Positions 26,632-36,568 are shown, numbered from the stretch's first letter. The stretch: DNA of 64,000 bases from QALR01 sp900552255 (GCA_048526005.1 DBFVEH010000021.1:310001-374000), one strand, 5' to 3'. Translations and numbers: made by a program. The notes: generated by a model from the sequence alone, not told the origin.

Positions 26632-28770
26632 TTAATCCTTTCCGAAGTCAAATACGACCTTTCCTTCTTCGAGCTTCAGATAAGCGTCGAACGGCTTCCC
26701 GTTTTTGCTGATAAATCCCTGTATTTTTGCGCTTCTCCCCGTTTCGAGCAGCATCTGCATATTGGATTTTGAGATCACGCGGCGGCAAAGGAATCCATAG
26801 ACGGAGAACGTGCAGCCGTCCTTGTATCCGCTGCAGCTGTATCCGTTTTTATAGCGCACAACGTCCTTGCCGCAAAGCGGACACTTTCCGACGATATCGC
26901 CGAAAAAGCCCGTATCCTTGTCCGTTTCCGGCGGCTCCTTCGGGCGGCTGAACACCTCCGCGATTTCCGCTTCGGCAAGCGCTATGCTCTCCTCGACGCT
27001 CATTTTTCCGTGATACACCTTTTTAAGCGCCCTGCCCATTTCGCTTGTCTTGTACTTGTCCATCGAGATCTTCATGCGAATGAGGGCTTTGATCAGATAT
27101 TCTCCGTCCGGAAGGATGTAATAAACGTCCTTTTTCAGCTCGATATAGCCGCTGTTCCGCGCATTGTCGATGATACCCGTCCTTGTCGCCTCCGTGCCGA
27201 GCTCAAGCCCCTCGAAGATCGCGCGGTAATCCTCCTCGTCATTCTCCGCATCGGGGGCTGCATCGGAAGAAGCGTCCGAGGCGGTCTGCGCTGCGCTTTG
27301 TTCCTCTCGAAACGGATTTTTCAGATAATTGTTGAGCGTTTCGATCGTATAGTGCTTCGGCGGTGTGGTTTCCTTCTCCTTCGGCTGAAACCGGATGTTC
27401 ACCTCGTCTCCAATTTCCAGCTTCGGCAGGATTTTATCCGATTTGGAATAATCGTCGTACTTTGTCCAGCCGGGCTCGAGAATCACGGTGCCCTTTAAAG
27501 AAAATTCCTCGTATCCGCCGACGTCGATTTTGATTTCTGTCTTTTCCGCGACGCATTCCTCCGAACAGAATACGGCGACAAAGCGGCGCATGATCGCCGC
27601 GTAGATCTGATTTTCTTTTTCCGACAGCGCGCCCTTCGCCGGTATTTTATATGTCGGCGTGAGCGCCGAATGGGATTCGATTTTGCTGTCGTCAAAAATC
27701 GTTTTCTTATCCTTGAATGTGACAGGGTATCCGATTTTCCCTACATTTTCAAGGATTTTTTTGACTTTATCCTTTTCCGCCGTCGCCAAATACTCGGAAT
27801 TGGTCCGGGGATAGGTGACGTATCCGTTCTCGTACAGCCGCTGGATGATTTCAAGGCTTTCCGTCATCGGCATCTTGTATTTTTTACCGAGCATATTCTG
27901 AAGCTTGGACAGCGAATAGAGCTTTCCGGGGGACAGCGTGTCCTTTTTTCTTTTTTTGTCGGTAACAACCGCCTTGGCAGCGTTGTATTTTTCGCACAAG
28001 GCTTCCGCTTTTTCCAGCTCATCCTTGCCGAATTTCTGCTTGCTGGTAAGCTCGACCACTTCTCCGCCGGTTTCCTCTTTGCTGACGATTCCGTAATAAA
28101 GCTCCGGAACGAAATTCCGAATCGCCATATCACGGTCGTAAATCGCCTTCACGATCGGAACGATGACGCGCCCGATGCGCAGAAGCTTTCCCGTTTTCAG
28201 TGTGGCGTAGCGCGTCAGATTGACTCCGTAAAGCCAGTCGATATACGTTCTCGCGAAGCCCTCGTCGGCAAGGCGCTGATATTCGCTTTCATCCTTCATG
28301 TCGGCAAGCGCGGCGGCGACCGTCTCCGGCGTTTGGTCCGGGAGCCAAAGGCGGAGAAATTTTTTGCTTTCCGACAGAGCGTTCTCCACGCATAGACGAA
28401 CGATGATCTCTCCTTCGCGGTCGGCGTCTCCGGCATTGACAATGGTATCGACATCCGGTCTGCCGCAAAGCTTTTTGATCAGCTCAAATTGACGGGCGGC
28501 TCCTGCGTCCGTCTGTTTGGCAGCATCCTTTTTGATGCGGAATTTGAATTTTTCCGGAAAGCATGGGAGATTGTCCATCGTCCATCTGACGGTTTCCGGC
28601 GGATTCTCCTCATAATCCTCGATATCGCAAAGGGAAAAGAGATGACCAAACGCCCAAGTTACGAGAAAGCCTTCTCCCTCATAATACCCGCTCATTTTGG
28701 CCATCCTGCCGCCGATGCCCGCAACGATATTGCGGGCAAGGCTCGGTTTTTCAGCGATAATGAGAATCAT
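26632..28770 (-). CDS. topB: DNA topoisomerase III
   Basis: 712 residues. Toprim domain begins MILIIAEKPSLARNI and contains NAGDADREGEIIVR. The active-site Tyr is in YVTYPRTNSEYL near residue 320. A C-terminal zinc-finger domain starts CPLCGKDVVRYKNGYSCSG. TopB is a type IA topoisomerase that decatenates DNA. The region around residues 490-515 is low-complexity Ala/Ser/Asp. Whether it is a chromosomal housekeeping copy or an element-borne paralogue is not settled by the sequence; no conjugation genes are nearby. Confidence 0.92.
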   Translation of the reverse strand: MILIIAEKPSLARNIVAGIGGRMAKMSGYYEGEGFLVTWAFGHLFSLCDIEDYEENPPETVRWTMDNLPCFPEKFKFRIKKDAAKQTDAGAARQFELIKKLCGRPDVDTIVNAGDADREGEIIVRLCVENALSESKKFLRLWLPDQTPETVAAALADMKDESEYQRLADEGFARTYIDWLYGVNLTRYATLKTGKLLRIGRVIVPIVKAIYDRDMAIRNFVPELYYGIVSKEETGGEVVELTSKQKFGKDELEKAEALCEKYNAAKAVVTDKKRKKDTLSPGKLYSLSKLQNMLGKKYKMPMTESLEIIQRLYENGYVTYPRTNSEYLATAEKDKVKKILENVGKIGYPVTFKDKKTIFDDSKIESHSALTPTYKIPAKGALSEKENQIYAAIMRRFVAVFCSEECVAEKTEIKIDVGGYEEFSLKGTVILEPGWTKYDDYSKSDKILPKLEIGDEVNIRFQPKEKETTPPKHYTIETLNNYLKNPFREEQSAAQTASDASSDAAPDAENDEEDYRAIFEGLELGTEATRTGIIDNARNSGYIELKKDVYYILPDGEYLIKALIRMKISMDKYKTSEMGRALKKVYHGKMSVEESIALAEAEIAEVFSRPKEPPETDKDTGFFGDIVGKCPLCGKDVVRYKNGYSCSGYKDGCTFSVYGFLCRRVISKSNMQMLLETGRSAKIQGFISKNGKPFDAYLKLEEGKVVFDFGKD

Positions 28771-28798
28771 ACGTCAACAATCCCTTTTTCAAGTTTGA

Positions 28799-30229
28799 TC
28801 AGCCTGAGACAGCATTCTGAACAGATGCCGGCTCCTCTGGTTTGGCTTTCTGCTTGGGAAATTTTCGGCTGATGATAAGATAACAGATAAAATGCGCGCA
28901 GGCAGTCAAAATCCATGAGATCGGATAGGACCAGAAAAGAACCTCCCATGTGCGGTGTGCGGCAAAATAGGTATGGATCCAAACGATACGGAAGCCGCAG
29001 ATTCCGATAATAGAGACCGCCATCGGCACGGTGGAGCGTCCGAGACCCCGGAGCTGTCCCACCAAAACGTCCATAATGCCGCAAAGGAAATAGGTGCTGC
29101 ATATAATGACGAGCCGGCGATATCCAAAAGCAACTGCTTCGGGATCCTTGGGAATATAAATGCGCAGGAGCGACTCTCCGAAAACAAGACCGATTGCGCC
29201 AAGGACGACGCCGACAACCGTCACACAGGCAACACATTGACCGAGAATCTTTTTGGTGCGTTTATATTCGCCGGCGGCATAATTCTGCCCCGTGAAATTG
29301 AGCGCAGCATGGTACAGCGAGTTCATCGACATGTTGATGAAAGCTTCGATATTGGAGGATGCGGCGCTGCCGCTGGTGTACGGCGTGCGATTGACTGCAA
29401 CATAGGAAACGTCAAACGAGTTGATCGACGACTGTATCAGCATGTTGGATATGGAAAATACCGAATTTTGGATGCAGGCCGGCAAGCCGATTTTAAAGAT
29501 CTGCGCCATCACGTCCGCATGAATGCGGAGCTTTTTGATCACAAGCCTGCACATCGTGTGCTGCCGCATCAGACAGACGATCACGAGCACTGCCGAAATC
29601 ATCTGCGATATAATGGTCGCAAGGGCTACCCCCGCGACATCCATATGAAAAGCAAGCACGAATACGATATTCAATATCACATTGACGGCGCCGGAAAGCG
29701 CCAAAAAATAAAGCGGCCGCTTGGTATCTCCGGTCGCTCTCAAAACCGAGCTTCCGAAGTTGTAAAGCATATTGAAGGGCGCGCCGATAAAATAGATTTT
29801 CATATAGAGCGCCGACTGATCGATGATCGCCTCGGAGGTATCCATCCATTCGAGAAAAGTACGGGAAAAAAGAAGTCCGATGACCGCTACGATCACGCCG
29901 GAAATCAGCGCTATAGAAATGGAGGTATGTACCGCCTTGTGCGTCGCTTCCCTGTCGCCTGTCCCGTATCCGCGTGCCACAAGAACGCTGGCGCCGACGG
30001 AAAGCCCGATAAAGGCATTTACGATCAGACTGGTAAGCGAACCGGTCGCACCGATCGCGCCGACCGCCGTATTGGAGGACGCCGAAAACTGTCCGACGAC
30101 GATCAGATCCGCCGCATTGTAAAGCAGCTGGAGCATATTGGTCAGCATCAGCGAAACGGAGAAGCGAATGATTTTTCCGAGCAGCGGACCGCTCGTCATA
30201 TCGATTTCATAATTTACTCTTTTTCTCAT
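28799..30229 (-). CDS. MATE-family multidrug/metabolite efflux transporter
   Basis: 476 residues from MRKRVNYEIDMTSGPLLGKI. The ATG at 30229 follows AGAGGAGA. Twelve hydrophobic segments in two similar halves, with the MATE start region LMLTNMLQLLYNAADLIVVG and LVARGYGTGDREA. MATE proteins export cationic compounds using proton or sodium gradients. It lies just upstream of topB with a 28-nt gap, so the two are probably co-transcribed from a promoter about 110 nt before the MATE start. Confidence 0.92.
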   Translation of the reverse strand: MRKRVNYEIDMTSGPLLGKIIRFSVSLMLTNMLQLLYNAADLIVVGQFSASSNTAVGAIGATGSLTSLIVNAFIGLSVGASVLVARGYGTGDREATHKAVHTSISIALISGVIVAVIGLLFSRTFLEWMDTSEAIIDQSALYMKIYFIGAPFNMLYNFGSSVLRATGDTKRPLYFLALSGAVNVILNIVFVLAFHMDVAGVALATIISQMISAVLVIVCLMRQHTMCRLVIKKLRIHADVMAQIFKIGLPACIQNSVFSISNMLIQSSINSFDVSYVAVNRTPYTSGSAASSNIEAFINMSMNSLYHAALNFTGQNYAAGEYKRTKKILGQCVACVTVVGVVLGAIGLVFGESLLRIYIPKDPEAVAFGYRRLVIICSTYFLCGIMDVLVGQLRGLGRSTVPMAVSIIGICGFRIVWIHTYFAAHRTWEVLFWSYPISWILTACAHFICYLIISRKFPKQKAKPEEPASVQNAVSG

Positions 30230-30344
30230 ATATCTCCTCTGTACACGTGACTCCGAGGAAAAGCAACATCTCAATATATGAGATAAGATCGCCTTTGATC
30301 AGAAAATTCGCAAAAATTTTGCCTGCTTTTTCACAAGTCTGATT

Positions 30345-30373
30345 ATTATATCACAAGGAGCTCGTAAAATCAA
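30345..30373 (-). promoter_or_regulatory. Promoter of MATE-topB
   Basis: Minus-strand TTGATT, 17-nt spacer, TATAAT. It predicts a leader of about 110 nt. Confidence 0.75.
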
Positions 30374-30446
30374 GATATAAGCCATGTTCAAAGATGATAA
30401 AAATCAGCTTATCAAACGGTGTATTTTTATCGTTTTTGATTATCAC

Positions 30447-30475
30447 AAAAACCACCCGCAAAGCGGATGGTTTTT
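30447..30475 (-). terminator. Terminator after the GH78-like gene
   Basis: Stem of AAAAACCACCCGC with GCGGATGGTTTTT, one mismatch, 3-nt loop, T-run on the minus strand. It lies about 50 nt beyond the glycosidase stop. Confidence 0.8.
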
Positions 30476-30522
30476 TTACATAAAATTCACAAGGAAATGC
30501 CTTATTATCGTGATACAAGCCT

Positions 30523-33462
30523 TTATACTCTACGGCATTCCGGCGGTGCGCTGCACGAAATCTCCATACCTCCGTCCGGCATTTTCCGCCATTCGACCTG
30601 AATGGGCCCGAATGGCGTCGGAACGGAGCCTTTTGCAAAATCAAGTTCCCCGGTCTTGGGAGCGACGGTAAATTCACGGTACCCGGGCTTTACCGGCTTC
30701 ACGCCAAGCACCTCGGAGATGAGAAAAACCGCCGGGGATGCAGACCAGGCATGCGCGACGCTTCGCGGCCAGTCCTTTCCGCTGATAAAATTTTCAATGC
30801 AGGTTGTGAGTCCCCGCTGAAGAAATTCGCCAAAATCACGGTGCTGCGCTTTCAACGCGAGAGAATCGTAACCAAGCTTATACAGTGCTTTCAGGGCAAA
30901 AAAGAGGAAAAACGGCGAACCGATATGGACATATCCCCCCGGCGCTTCCTCCTCGGACGGCGAACCGAAGGTACGGTTTGCCGGCGTTCCCGCGACATAG
31001 CGCCCCGTTTGGATATTGTCTATCAAAAATCTTGCCGCCGATTCGCGTCTGTCCTCGGGAACACAGTCATAAAGCAGCGCCATCGTATTGCTCTGAACGC
31101 TGACACGCACCTGAGAGGCAAATACATCATACGGAATCTTCTCCATTCCGCGTGAATCCATATATTCGCAGTACCGCCCGTAAGCATATTCATCCCGCAC
31201 GGTATCCACATACGCCAACGTTTCATCGTCCCAGCAGAAACGGTTGACGGCCTCGCGATATCGATGCGACATCTCGCGGTAATGCGAGGAAAGCGCCGTT
31301 TCTCCCAAAACCTCTGCGATCTCGGACGCTTTTCCAAGACAATAAGAGAGCATCACGTTGTTAGCCGTCACCTCACCATAGAAGGAAAGATCGTTGTTCG
31401 CCCATTCGATGAGATTCCACGCGCCCTGCATATCAAAAAGCCCGCGGTCGTTTGTCATTTTCTCACAGCGCGCAAAAGTTTCACGGACCGCATAGAAAAT
31501 GTCCGACAAAAGCCGCTTGTCCCCGGTACAGTCATAATGATCGCATACCTGTAAAAACCACATAAAAGACCAAATCGGAATACAGCCCTCCGGAAAGGTG
31601 GGAAAGCAGGCGCACGGCAGATACATGCCGGACTTATACCGCGGATTATTCGTCCGATAGATGCGGCAGACGCCGTCCTCAATCGATTCTGCGATCAGGC
31701 GCAGATACTGCGCGTCAAATTCAAACGCGCCGAAATTCAAGAGATTGACAAGTCCGGTAACACGGGCGTCTCCCGTCCACGGATTCTGCTCATAGCCGGG
31801 ACAGTCCACATAGAGATCGAGCATACAGACCTCGGCCGTCCGAACGGACATATCGTAAATCCGGCAGAGCGTCTCGTCCGAGCAGTCAAAATCACAGGAG
31901 CGCGTCGGATATCTCGTTTCCAGAACATGGATATAATCAAACATAACATCCCTGTCATGACCGTAAACATAGACGGAAAGATAGCGGAAACCGCGCCTTC
32001 TGCGTGAACGGAACCGCTGTGCTCCCTCGCGGCATACATAGCGCAGCGTCTGAAAGCCGCCCATATATTTGATGCCGTTATCAGTCATCATTTCAAATGC
32101 GTGGATATCGACGACCGTGCCGGCCGGCGCGTCAAGAGAAAATGCAAGCTGTCCGACCTGCTCCGTGCCGAAATCCAAAATAAAGTGAAACATGTTTCCG
32201 TTCGATGGGATGACGGTCTTATTGAAGTCGGTAAAGGGTTCTTCCCCATTTTTGAATCCCAAGACCTTATCCGTCGGAATAAGGGACATATTGTTCCGGA
32301 TTCTTTCTTCCGCACAGCCGTCGGGCGGAAGCAGCATATCCCGCGATATTATCTCATGCAGTGCGGAATCCGGCGCCGTGTAATCCATACTGACAAGCTT
32401 TGCCTTGATATCCTCCGAGAGCATGTCAAAGGATTTCGACGTCATTATTTTGTCAACCAAATCATCCGCAGCGCTTCTTCCCCGGAATTCATTCCAAGGA
32501 TACCGCACGGGAGCTGTCGGTATTAGATATGCCGCAAATGGGGAGCCGTCTTTCAAAGGAGATGCAAAAACGACATCGCTCTCGGTTTTGATCAAAATAT
32601 CCGGGGTCCCCGAAAACGCAAGAACCATGAAATGAGAGCCGCCGGAAAGCGTCAGGGCACGATTCTGGCCGATGAGTCGGCCGTCGATGGAAATTTCACG
32701 GATCCCGCCATGCGTGACAAAGGTAAAAGCGGATTCTCCATCCAAAACAAATGTCGTCATCGCACAGGTGATGCCCTGAGGGGAGGGACCGAGCCGCATG
32801 TTGTATCCGGCAGGCGTTCTCGCCGACAGAAGCGCCGACAACTTTTCAGGCGCATGTATATCCGCGGTTTGCTCCCGTATCATGCTTTGATGGAAACGGT
32901 CATACGGCGCGTGGAGCAGTTCATTCCCGATGACCTCGCAGCCTTCCCACGCCGAGTCGTCAAATCCGATCTCGGCAAAGCCCTGAACGATATCCTCCGC
33001 CGTGATTCTTTCCTCCGTGCCGCAGATATAATAGTCCGCGCCCGTGTTTACGGACGTATCCTTCCGGCATACCCAAGAGCCGTCGCTGACAAAAAGCGTA
33101 TCCGTGCCGCGGATTTCAAGCGCAAAACCGGTGCGCACCAACTCTCCGGTTTCAATGCCCGCGACGGCGACGGCATTTTTCCCTGCTTTAAGATAGGAGG
33201 AAATATCGAAAACCTCATAGGACTTATCAAAAATGTAAGAACGCTCCGATAAAACCGCCGCAAGCTCACCGTTGATATAGATTTCGGCATAGCCCGCGGA
33301 CATGGCAAGCATAACCGCATGCTCCGGTATATGAGCTATCTCAAAAACGCCGCGAAAAAGCGTATGCGAAAGCTTCTCGGCGCCGCCGCGATGGATCCAG
33401 CGCGCCTTATCCCCGAAGGAATAAGGGGCAAATAATTTTTTTGCAGGAAAAAGCTGCTTCAT
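30523..33462 (-). CDS. Alpha-L-rhamnosidase-like glycoside hydrolase (GH78 type)
   Basis: 979 residues. The N-terminal half has beta-sandwich domains (EIYINGELAAV, AVAGIETGELVRTGFALEIR). The catalytic alpha/alpha barrel includes DLYVDCPGYEQNPWTGDAR at about 550-570, matching the DCP..E...WTGDA block of GH78, and GAWNLIEWANND near 680. A small C-terminal beta domain closes the protein. GH78 enzymes remove terminal rhamnose from plant glycosides, pectin side chains or bacterial polymers. There is no signal peptide, so it looks cytoplasmic. It lies 22 nt after a pseudopilin-like gene and seems to share its promoter, an odd pairing. Confidence 0.8.
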   Translation of the reverse strand: MKQLFPAKKLFAPYSFGDKARWIHRGGAEKLSHTLFRGVFEIAHIPEHAVMLAMSAGYAEIYINGELAAVLSERSYIFDKSYEVFDISSYLKAGKNAVAVAGIETGELVRTGFALEIRGTDTLFVSDGSWVCRKDTSVNTGADYYICGTEERITAEDIVQGFAEIGFDDSAWEGCEVIGNELLHAPYDRFHQSMIREQTADIHAPEKLSALLSARTPAGYNMRLGPSPQGITCAMTTFVLDGESAFTFVTHGGIREISIDGRLIGQNRALTLSGGSHFMVLAFSGTPDILIKTESDVVFASPLKDGSPFAAYLIPTAPVRYPWNEFRGRSAADDLVDKIMTSKSFDMLSEDIKAKLVSMDYTAPDSALHEIISRDMLLPPDGCAEERIRNNMSLIPTDKVLGFKNGEEPFTDFNKTVIPSNGNMFHFILDFGTEQVGQLAFSLDAPAGTVVDIHAFEMMTDNGIKYMGGFQTLRYVCREGAQRFRSRRRRGFRYLSVYVYGHDRDVMFDYIHVLETRYPTRSCDFDCSDETLCRIYDMSVRTAEVCMLDLYVDCPGYEQNPWTGDARVTGLVNLLNFGAFEFDAQYLRLIAESIEDGVCRIYRTNNPRYKSGMYLPCACFPTFPEGCIPIWSFMWFLQVCDHYDCTGDKRLLSDIFYAVRETFARCEKMTNDRGLFDMQGAWNLIEWANNDLSFYGEVTANNVMLSYCLGKASEIAEVLGETALSSHYREMSHRYREAVNRFCWDDETLAYVDTVRDEYAYGRYCEYMDSRGMEKIPYDVFASQVRVSVQSNTMALLYDCVPEDRRESAARFLIDNIQTGRYVAGTPANRTFGSPSEEEAPGGYVHIGSPFFLFFALKALYKLGYDSLALKAQHRDFGEFLQRGLTTCIENFISGKDWPRSVAHAWSASPAVFLISEVLGVKPVKPGYREFTVAPKTGELDFAKGSVPTPFGPIQVEWRKMPDGGMEISCSAPPECRRV

Positions 33463-33483
33463 ACGGTAGGTTTCCTTTCCAAG

Positions 33484-35523
33484 TCACTGCATTTCAACGA
33501 TAAATTTCAGCGGAACGACAAAATCAAATGCCGTATCCTCGTCAACCGCATAGGAAAGCGTAAGCTCCGTAGAAAGAAGAAGCTTATTGCCTGTTCCGAT
33601 GCTGTTTATAGCGTCCCCATATGTGGAAATTTGGAAAAACAAAGAATAAGCAGTACCTTCAAAATTTTGCAGCGATACGGTCATTCCGCTTAGTTGAGCT
33701 TCATTCAATTGGTCTGCTTCAAGCATTTCCATCCCCCGCATTGCAATGACATCAGAATATTTTATAGAAGCCGCCTTTATTTTCAATACGGGCAGTAAGT
33801 CTTGCTCTTCAATAAAGGTTTGATTTTCAATATAAAATATGTTGGACGGTCCAAAGCCGGCTTTGATGATATCGTACTGCCGCTCTTCCTCTTCGATCAT
33901 GACCGTTTCCTTTTGAGGCTCGCCGTCCTTCTCCGTTTTTACGGAAGTATTCTTCTGAAAACCGTCGGTCACAACCACCGTATAAGACTCGGTAATCGTT
34001 TTATCCGCCCTATCCGTCACCTCCAAGGCGACGATATAAACGCCAGGCTCCGATATTTTCAGCGCCGCAGCCGTGATTTTTACAGGACTTGACAATCCGT
34101 CGGAGTATCCCTCCGGTATGAGGTTGTCATACGCTGCTCCGTTCCTTTCACATTTCCATCGAACGGAGGCAAGGCTGACTTCCGCACCAAAATCCGCCGT
34201 AAACGCAAGGTCGACCGGAATATACGGCGAATCCTCTTCCATCGACAGCTCAAGCTCAACCAATACGGCGTTCTGTCTTTCTTCGGTTTCGCTGTTTTTT
34301 GCAAAAATCAAATTGATCGGATCGTCCTCGGAAGCCGACGCCTGTAATTCCACAGAATCAAGCGGAAAATATCCGCTTATTTTGATCTGCTTTATGATCT
34401 CCTCTTCCACGTCAGAAGCCGCCGGATCGGAGGATTTGTACTTCGATTTTATGGTAATAACCGTTTCTCCTGTCCCGACGATTTCCGCCTCTCCCGTTTC
34501 CGGGTCGATCTCGATGACGCCATCGTCCAAGACGCCGAACTCCACCTCCTCGGTGGACGGCATCAGCAAAATTTCTTCATTCGTTTCCGCATCTTTATAT
34601 GTATAGATTCCCTTTGCGCTCAGCGTGAATTTAGTGCCGACGGGAAGAACGGGCCGCTTTTCCTCTTTGTCGAAATATACCAAACCGTCACCCTCGACGG
34701 AAACAATATAATCCCCGTCTCCGGTCAGGATATCTTCTATCTCAACTCCCGTGGGGCGGATATCCGTGCATACCACACATTGCGCATAACAGCCGTATCC
34801 CTCGACGCTGACCGTTATCACCGCGGTGCCGGCTCCGACGACAGACAGTTCGGCATGTGTAGGATCTTCCGCAATCGGTTTTACCGCAACAGCCTTTTCA
34901 TTGCTGGAACGCCACACGATTTTTTCGGCTTCTTCGTCGGAAAGCCCCTTAAAGTCCGCAGATATTTCATAAAGGCTTTCCTTTTCTGTCAAGTCTCCGC
35001 TTTCCGTATCTTTCTCCACACACCGCTCAAGGTACAAGAAACGATCGGACAGGGAGATGCTTTGCAGTCCACCGTCACCGTTTCCGCTTCCGGACGATAT
35101 GAGCTTGCTTTCGGGGTCCAAAACATATCCGTAAAGCGTCTTTCCGTTGGCATCCTGAAAGGTGACCTGCGCATATTTCTGATATCGGGAATCATAATTT
35201 CCTTGGAGGAGCTCCTTTGTCACATATATAGTTCCCGTCTCCCGCACATAAACAAAGGCCGCGTCCTCCGATTCCGTTCGGACGGAAAAGCCCGCGCCCA
35301 CCACGGCGGCACAGACCTCCTCCATGTCGATATCCCTGCTCGATATAAAGCTGATATGAGAAGCGTCCAGCGCCTTGGACATCAAATCCGCATTTTGTAT
35401 ATCTTTCAGATACTTTGAATTTTCCACGGCAGATCCGATAGACGGAACGGCGATCGCCGTAAAAATCCCGATGATCGCAATGACAATCACAAGCTCCAGC
35501 AATGTAAAGCCTTTTTTTCTCAC
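33484..35523 (-). CDS. Large pseudopilin-like protein with Ig-like repeats
   Basis: 679 residues from a GTG at 35523, chosen because GGGAGG lies 7 nt upstream; the ATG at 35541 has no ribosome site. The N-terminus MRKKGFTLLELVIVIAIIGI is a textbook type IV prepilin leader with cleavage expected after Gly5. The rest is unusually large for a pilin. It contains bacterial Ig-like (BIG2) segments, such as VVGAGTAVITVSVEGYGCYA and VGTGETVITIKSKY, and a further Ig-like region at the C-terminal side. It is probably exported and surface-exposed. No pilus assembly genes (pilB, pilC, pilD) lie in the window. Its function is unknown. Confidence 0.75.
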   Translation of the reverse strand: MRKKGFTLLELVIVIAIIGIFTAIAVPSIGSAVENSKYLKDIQNADLMSKALDASHISFISSRDIDMEEVCAAVVGAGFSVRTESEDAAFVYVRETGTIYVTKELLQGNYDSRYQKYAQVTFQDANGKTLYGYVLDPESKLISSGSGNGDGGLQSISLSDRFLYLERCVEKDTESGDLTEKESLYEISADFKGLSDEEAEKIVWRSSNEKAVAVKPIAEDPTHAELSVVGAGTAVITVSVEGYGCYAQCVVCTDIRPTGVEIEDILTGDGDYIVSVEGDGLVYFDKEEKRPVLPVGTKFTLSAKGIYTYKDAETNEEILLMPSTEEVEFGVLDDGVIEIDPETGEAEIVGTGETVITIKSKYKSSDPAASDVEEEIIKQIKISGYFPLDSVELQASASEDDPINLIFAKNSETEERQNAVLVELELSMEEDSPYIPVDLAFTADFGAEVSLASVRWKCERNGAAYDNLIPEGYSDGLSSPVKITAAALKISEPGVYIVALEVTDRADKTITESYTVVVTDGFQKNTSVKTEKDGEPQKETVMIEEEERQYDIIKAGFGPSNIFYIENQTFIEEQDLLPVLKIKAASIKYSDVIAMRGMEMLEADQLNEAQLSGMTVSLQNFEGTAYSLFFQISTYGDAINSIGTGNKLLLSTELTLSYAVDEDTAFDFVVPLKFIVEMQ

Positions 35524-35565
35524 TCGGAATACCTCCCTCATGATTTTCAGTTGACATTCATATTT

Positions 35566-35594
35566 ACTATAACACAAAACCCTGTTTGTGTCAA
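35566..35594 (-). promoter_or_regulatory. Strong promoter of the pseudopilin-GH78 unit
   Basis: Minus-strand TTGACA, 17-nt spacer, TATAGT, directly behind the terminator of the LytTR regulator gene. Confidence 0.85.
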
Positions 35595-35599
35595 CAAAA

Positions 35600-35620
35600 A
35601 AGCCCGGGGTCTCCGGACTT
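35600..35620 (-). terminator. Terminator after the LytTR regulator
   Basis: 8-bp stem AAGCCCGG / CCGGACTT with one mismatch, then TTTTTTG on the minus strand, right after the stop codon. Confidence 0.75.
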
Positions 35621-35623
35621 CTT

Positions 35624-36355
35624 TTAAAAAACATAGCTTAAATATTTTTCCATCACAGAGGCTTTGAAGTCTCTCGAAATCGGAATTTCCGTATCCGTCT
35701 GATAGAGCACGATCTTGGATTCCTTGCGGGATACGGATTTCACATAGTCGAGATTCACGGCAAACGACTTGTGTGTCTGAAGAAATCGTTTATCATGGCC
35801 GCAGGCGTCGAGGAATTCCGCCATCTTCATATAAGAAATGAGCTGGCTTCCATCCGAGAGCACAACGGTGATCTTATGTCCGCTTGTAAAGCAATAAACG
35901 ATCTCCTTTAAATAAATTTTGGAAAACCCGTCGACCGCTTTCAGATTTACATATACATTGTCAAGGGAAGCGATCCTTTTGATGCACTTTTCCAAGACAG
36001 ACTTGAATTTTACGGCATCGAGCGGCTTCGTAAGATAATAAAACGCATTTACCTCATACGCCTCCACCGCATATTCCGGAGAGGCGGATATAAACACAAT
36101 GATCGATGACGGAGACAGCTTGACGATTTTCTCCGCGGTCTCGATCCCGTTCATCTTTCCCGTCGCCATGATGATGTCGAGAAAAATGATATCGTAAAAA
36201 TTGTCATGAATATCGAAAAACAGCTCTTCCCCGCTTTGGAATGTCTTGATCCCTATAAATTCGTCGGGATGATGCTCTGCCATATATTGCTGGATTTTAG
36301 ACGCGGTATCACCAAGAAATTCCTGCTCGTCGTCACAGATCGCGATATTCAGCAT
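35624..36355 (-). CDS. LytTR-family response regulator
   Basis: 243 residues from MLNIAICDDEQEFLG; the ATG at 36355 follows GGAGG. Receiver domain with phospho-acceptor Asp60 in IIFLDIIM. The C-terminal LytTR DNA-binding domain includes IVYCFTSGHKITVVLSDG and FLQTHKSFAVNLDYVKSV. LytTR regulators usually control surface, virulence or quorum-sensing genes together with a HPK10-type kinase. No kinase is adjacent, so it is an orphan here. The next transcription unit is the pseudopilin-GH78 operon, a possible target. Confidence 0.92.
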   Translation of the reverse strand: MLNIAICDDEQEFLGDTASKIQQYMAEHHPDEFIGIKTFQSGEELFFDIHDNFYDIIFLDIIMATGKMNGIETAEKIVKLSPSSIIVFISASPEYAVEAYEVNAFYYLTKPLDAVKFKSVLEKCIKRIASLDNVYVNLKAVDGFSKIYLKEIVYCFTSGHKITVVLSDGSQLISYMKMAEFLDACGHDKRFLQTHKSFAVNLDYVKSVSRKESKIVLYQTDTEIPISRDFKASVMEKYLSYVF

Positions 36356-36447
36356 GACGCTTTCCTCCAAATTGCTGATTTTTGATATCTATACTTTTCA
36401 TTTCATAATCTTATTTTCGTTATACCAAATTTCCCAGATATATGCTT

Positions 36448-36476
36448 ATTATATCATGACTCCAATGTTTTTTCAA
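36448..36476 (-). promoter_or_regulatory. Promoter of the LytTR regulator
   Basis: Minus-strand TTGAAA, 17-nt spacer, TATAAT, about 90 nt upstream of the start. Confidence 0.8.
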
Positions 36477-36568
36477 TATAAATTTAAACCGTTTCCACAT
36501 TGCTCATAAAAATAACAGCGGCAACGGCAAAGAATCCAGGAATTCCGATAAAATTTGTAAAAATTTCA

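Noticed and set aside
26632..28770. topB as sign of an integrative conjugative element
   Set aside because: No relaxase, type IV secretion or integrase gene is nearby and the neighbours are housekeeping genes, so element origin is not supported.
28955..30250. 431-codon plus-strand frame over the MATE gene
   Set aside because: Mirror of a twelve-helix protein; the predicted protein is Arg/Asp-rich and has no family features.
35541..35634. Upstream ATG and longer start for the pseudopilin-like gene
   Set aside because: No ribosome site precedes them, and they would bury the prepilin leader; the GTG at 35523 has a strong GGGAGG.
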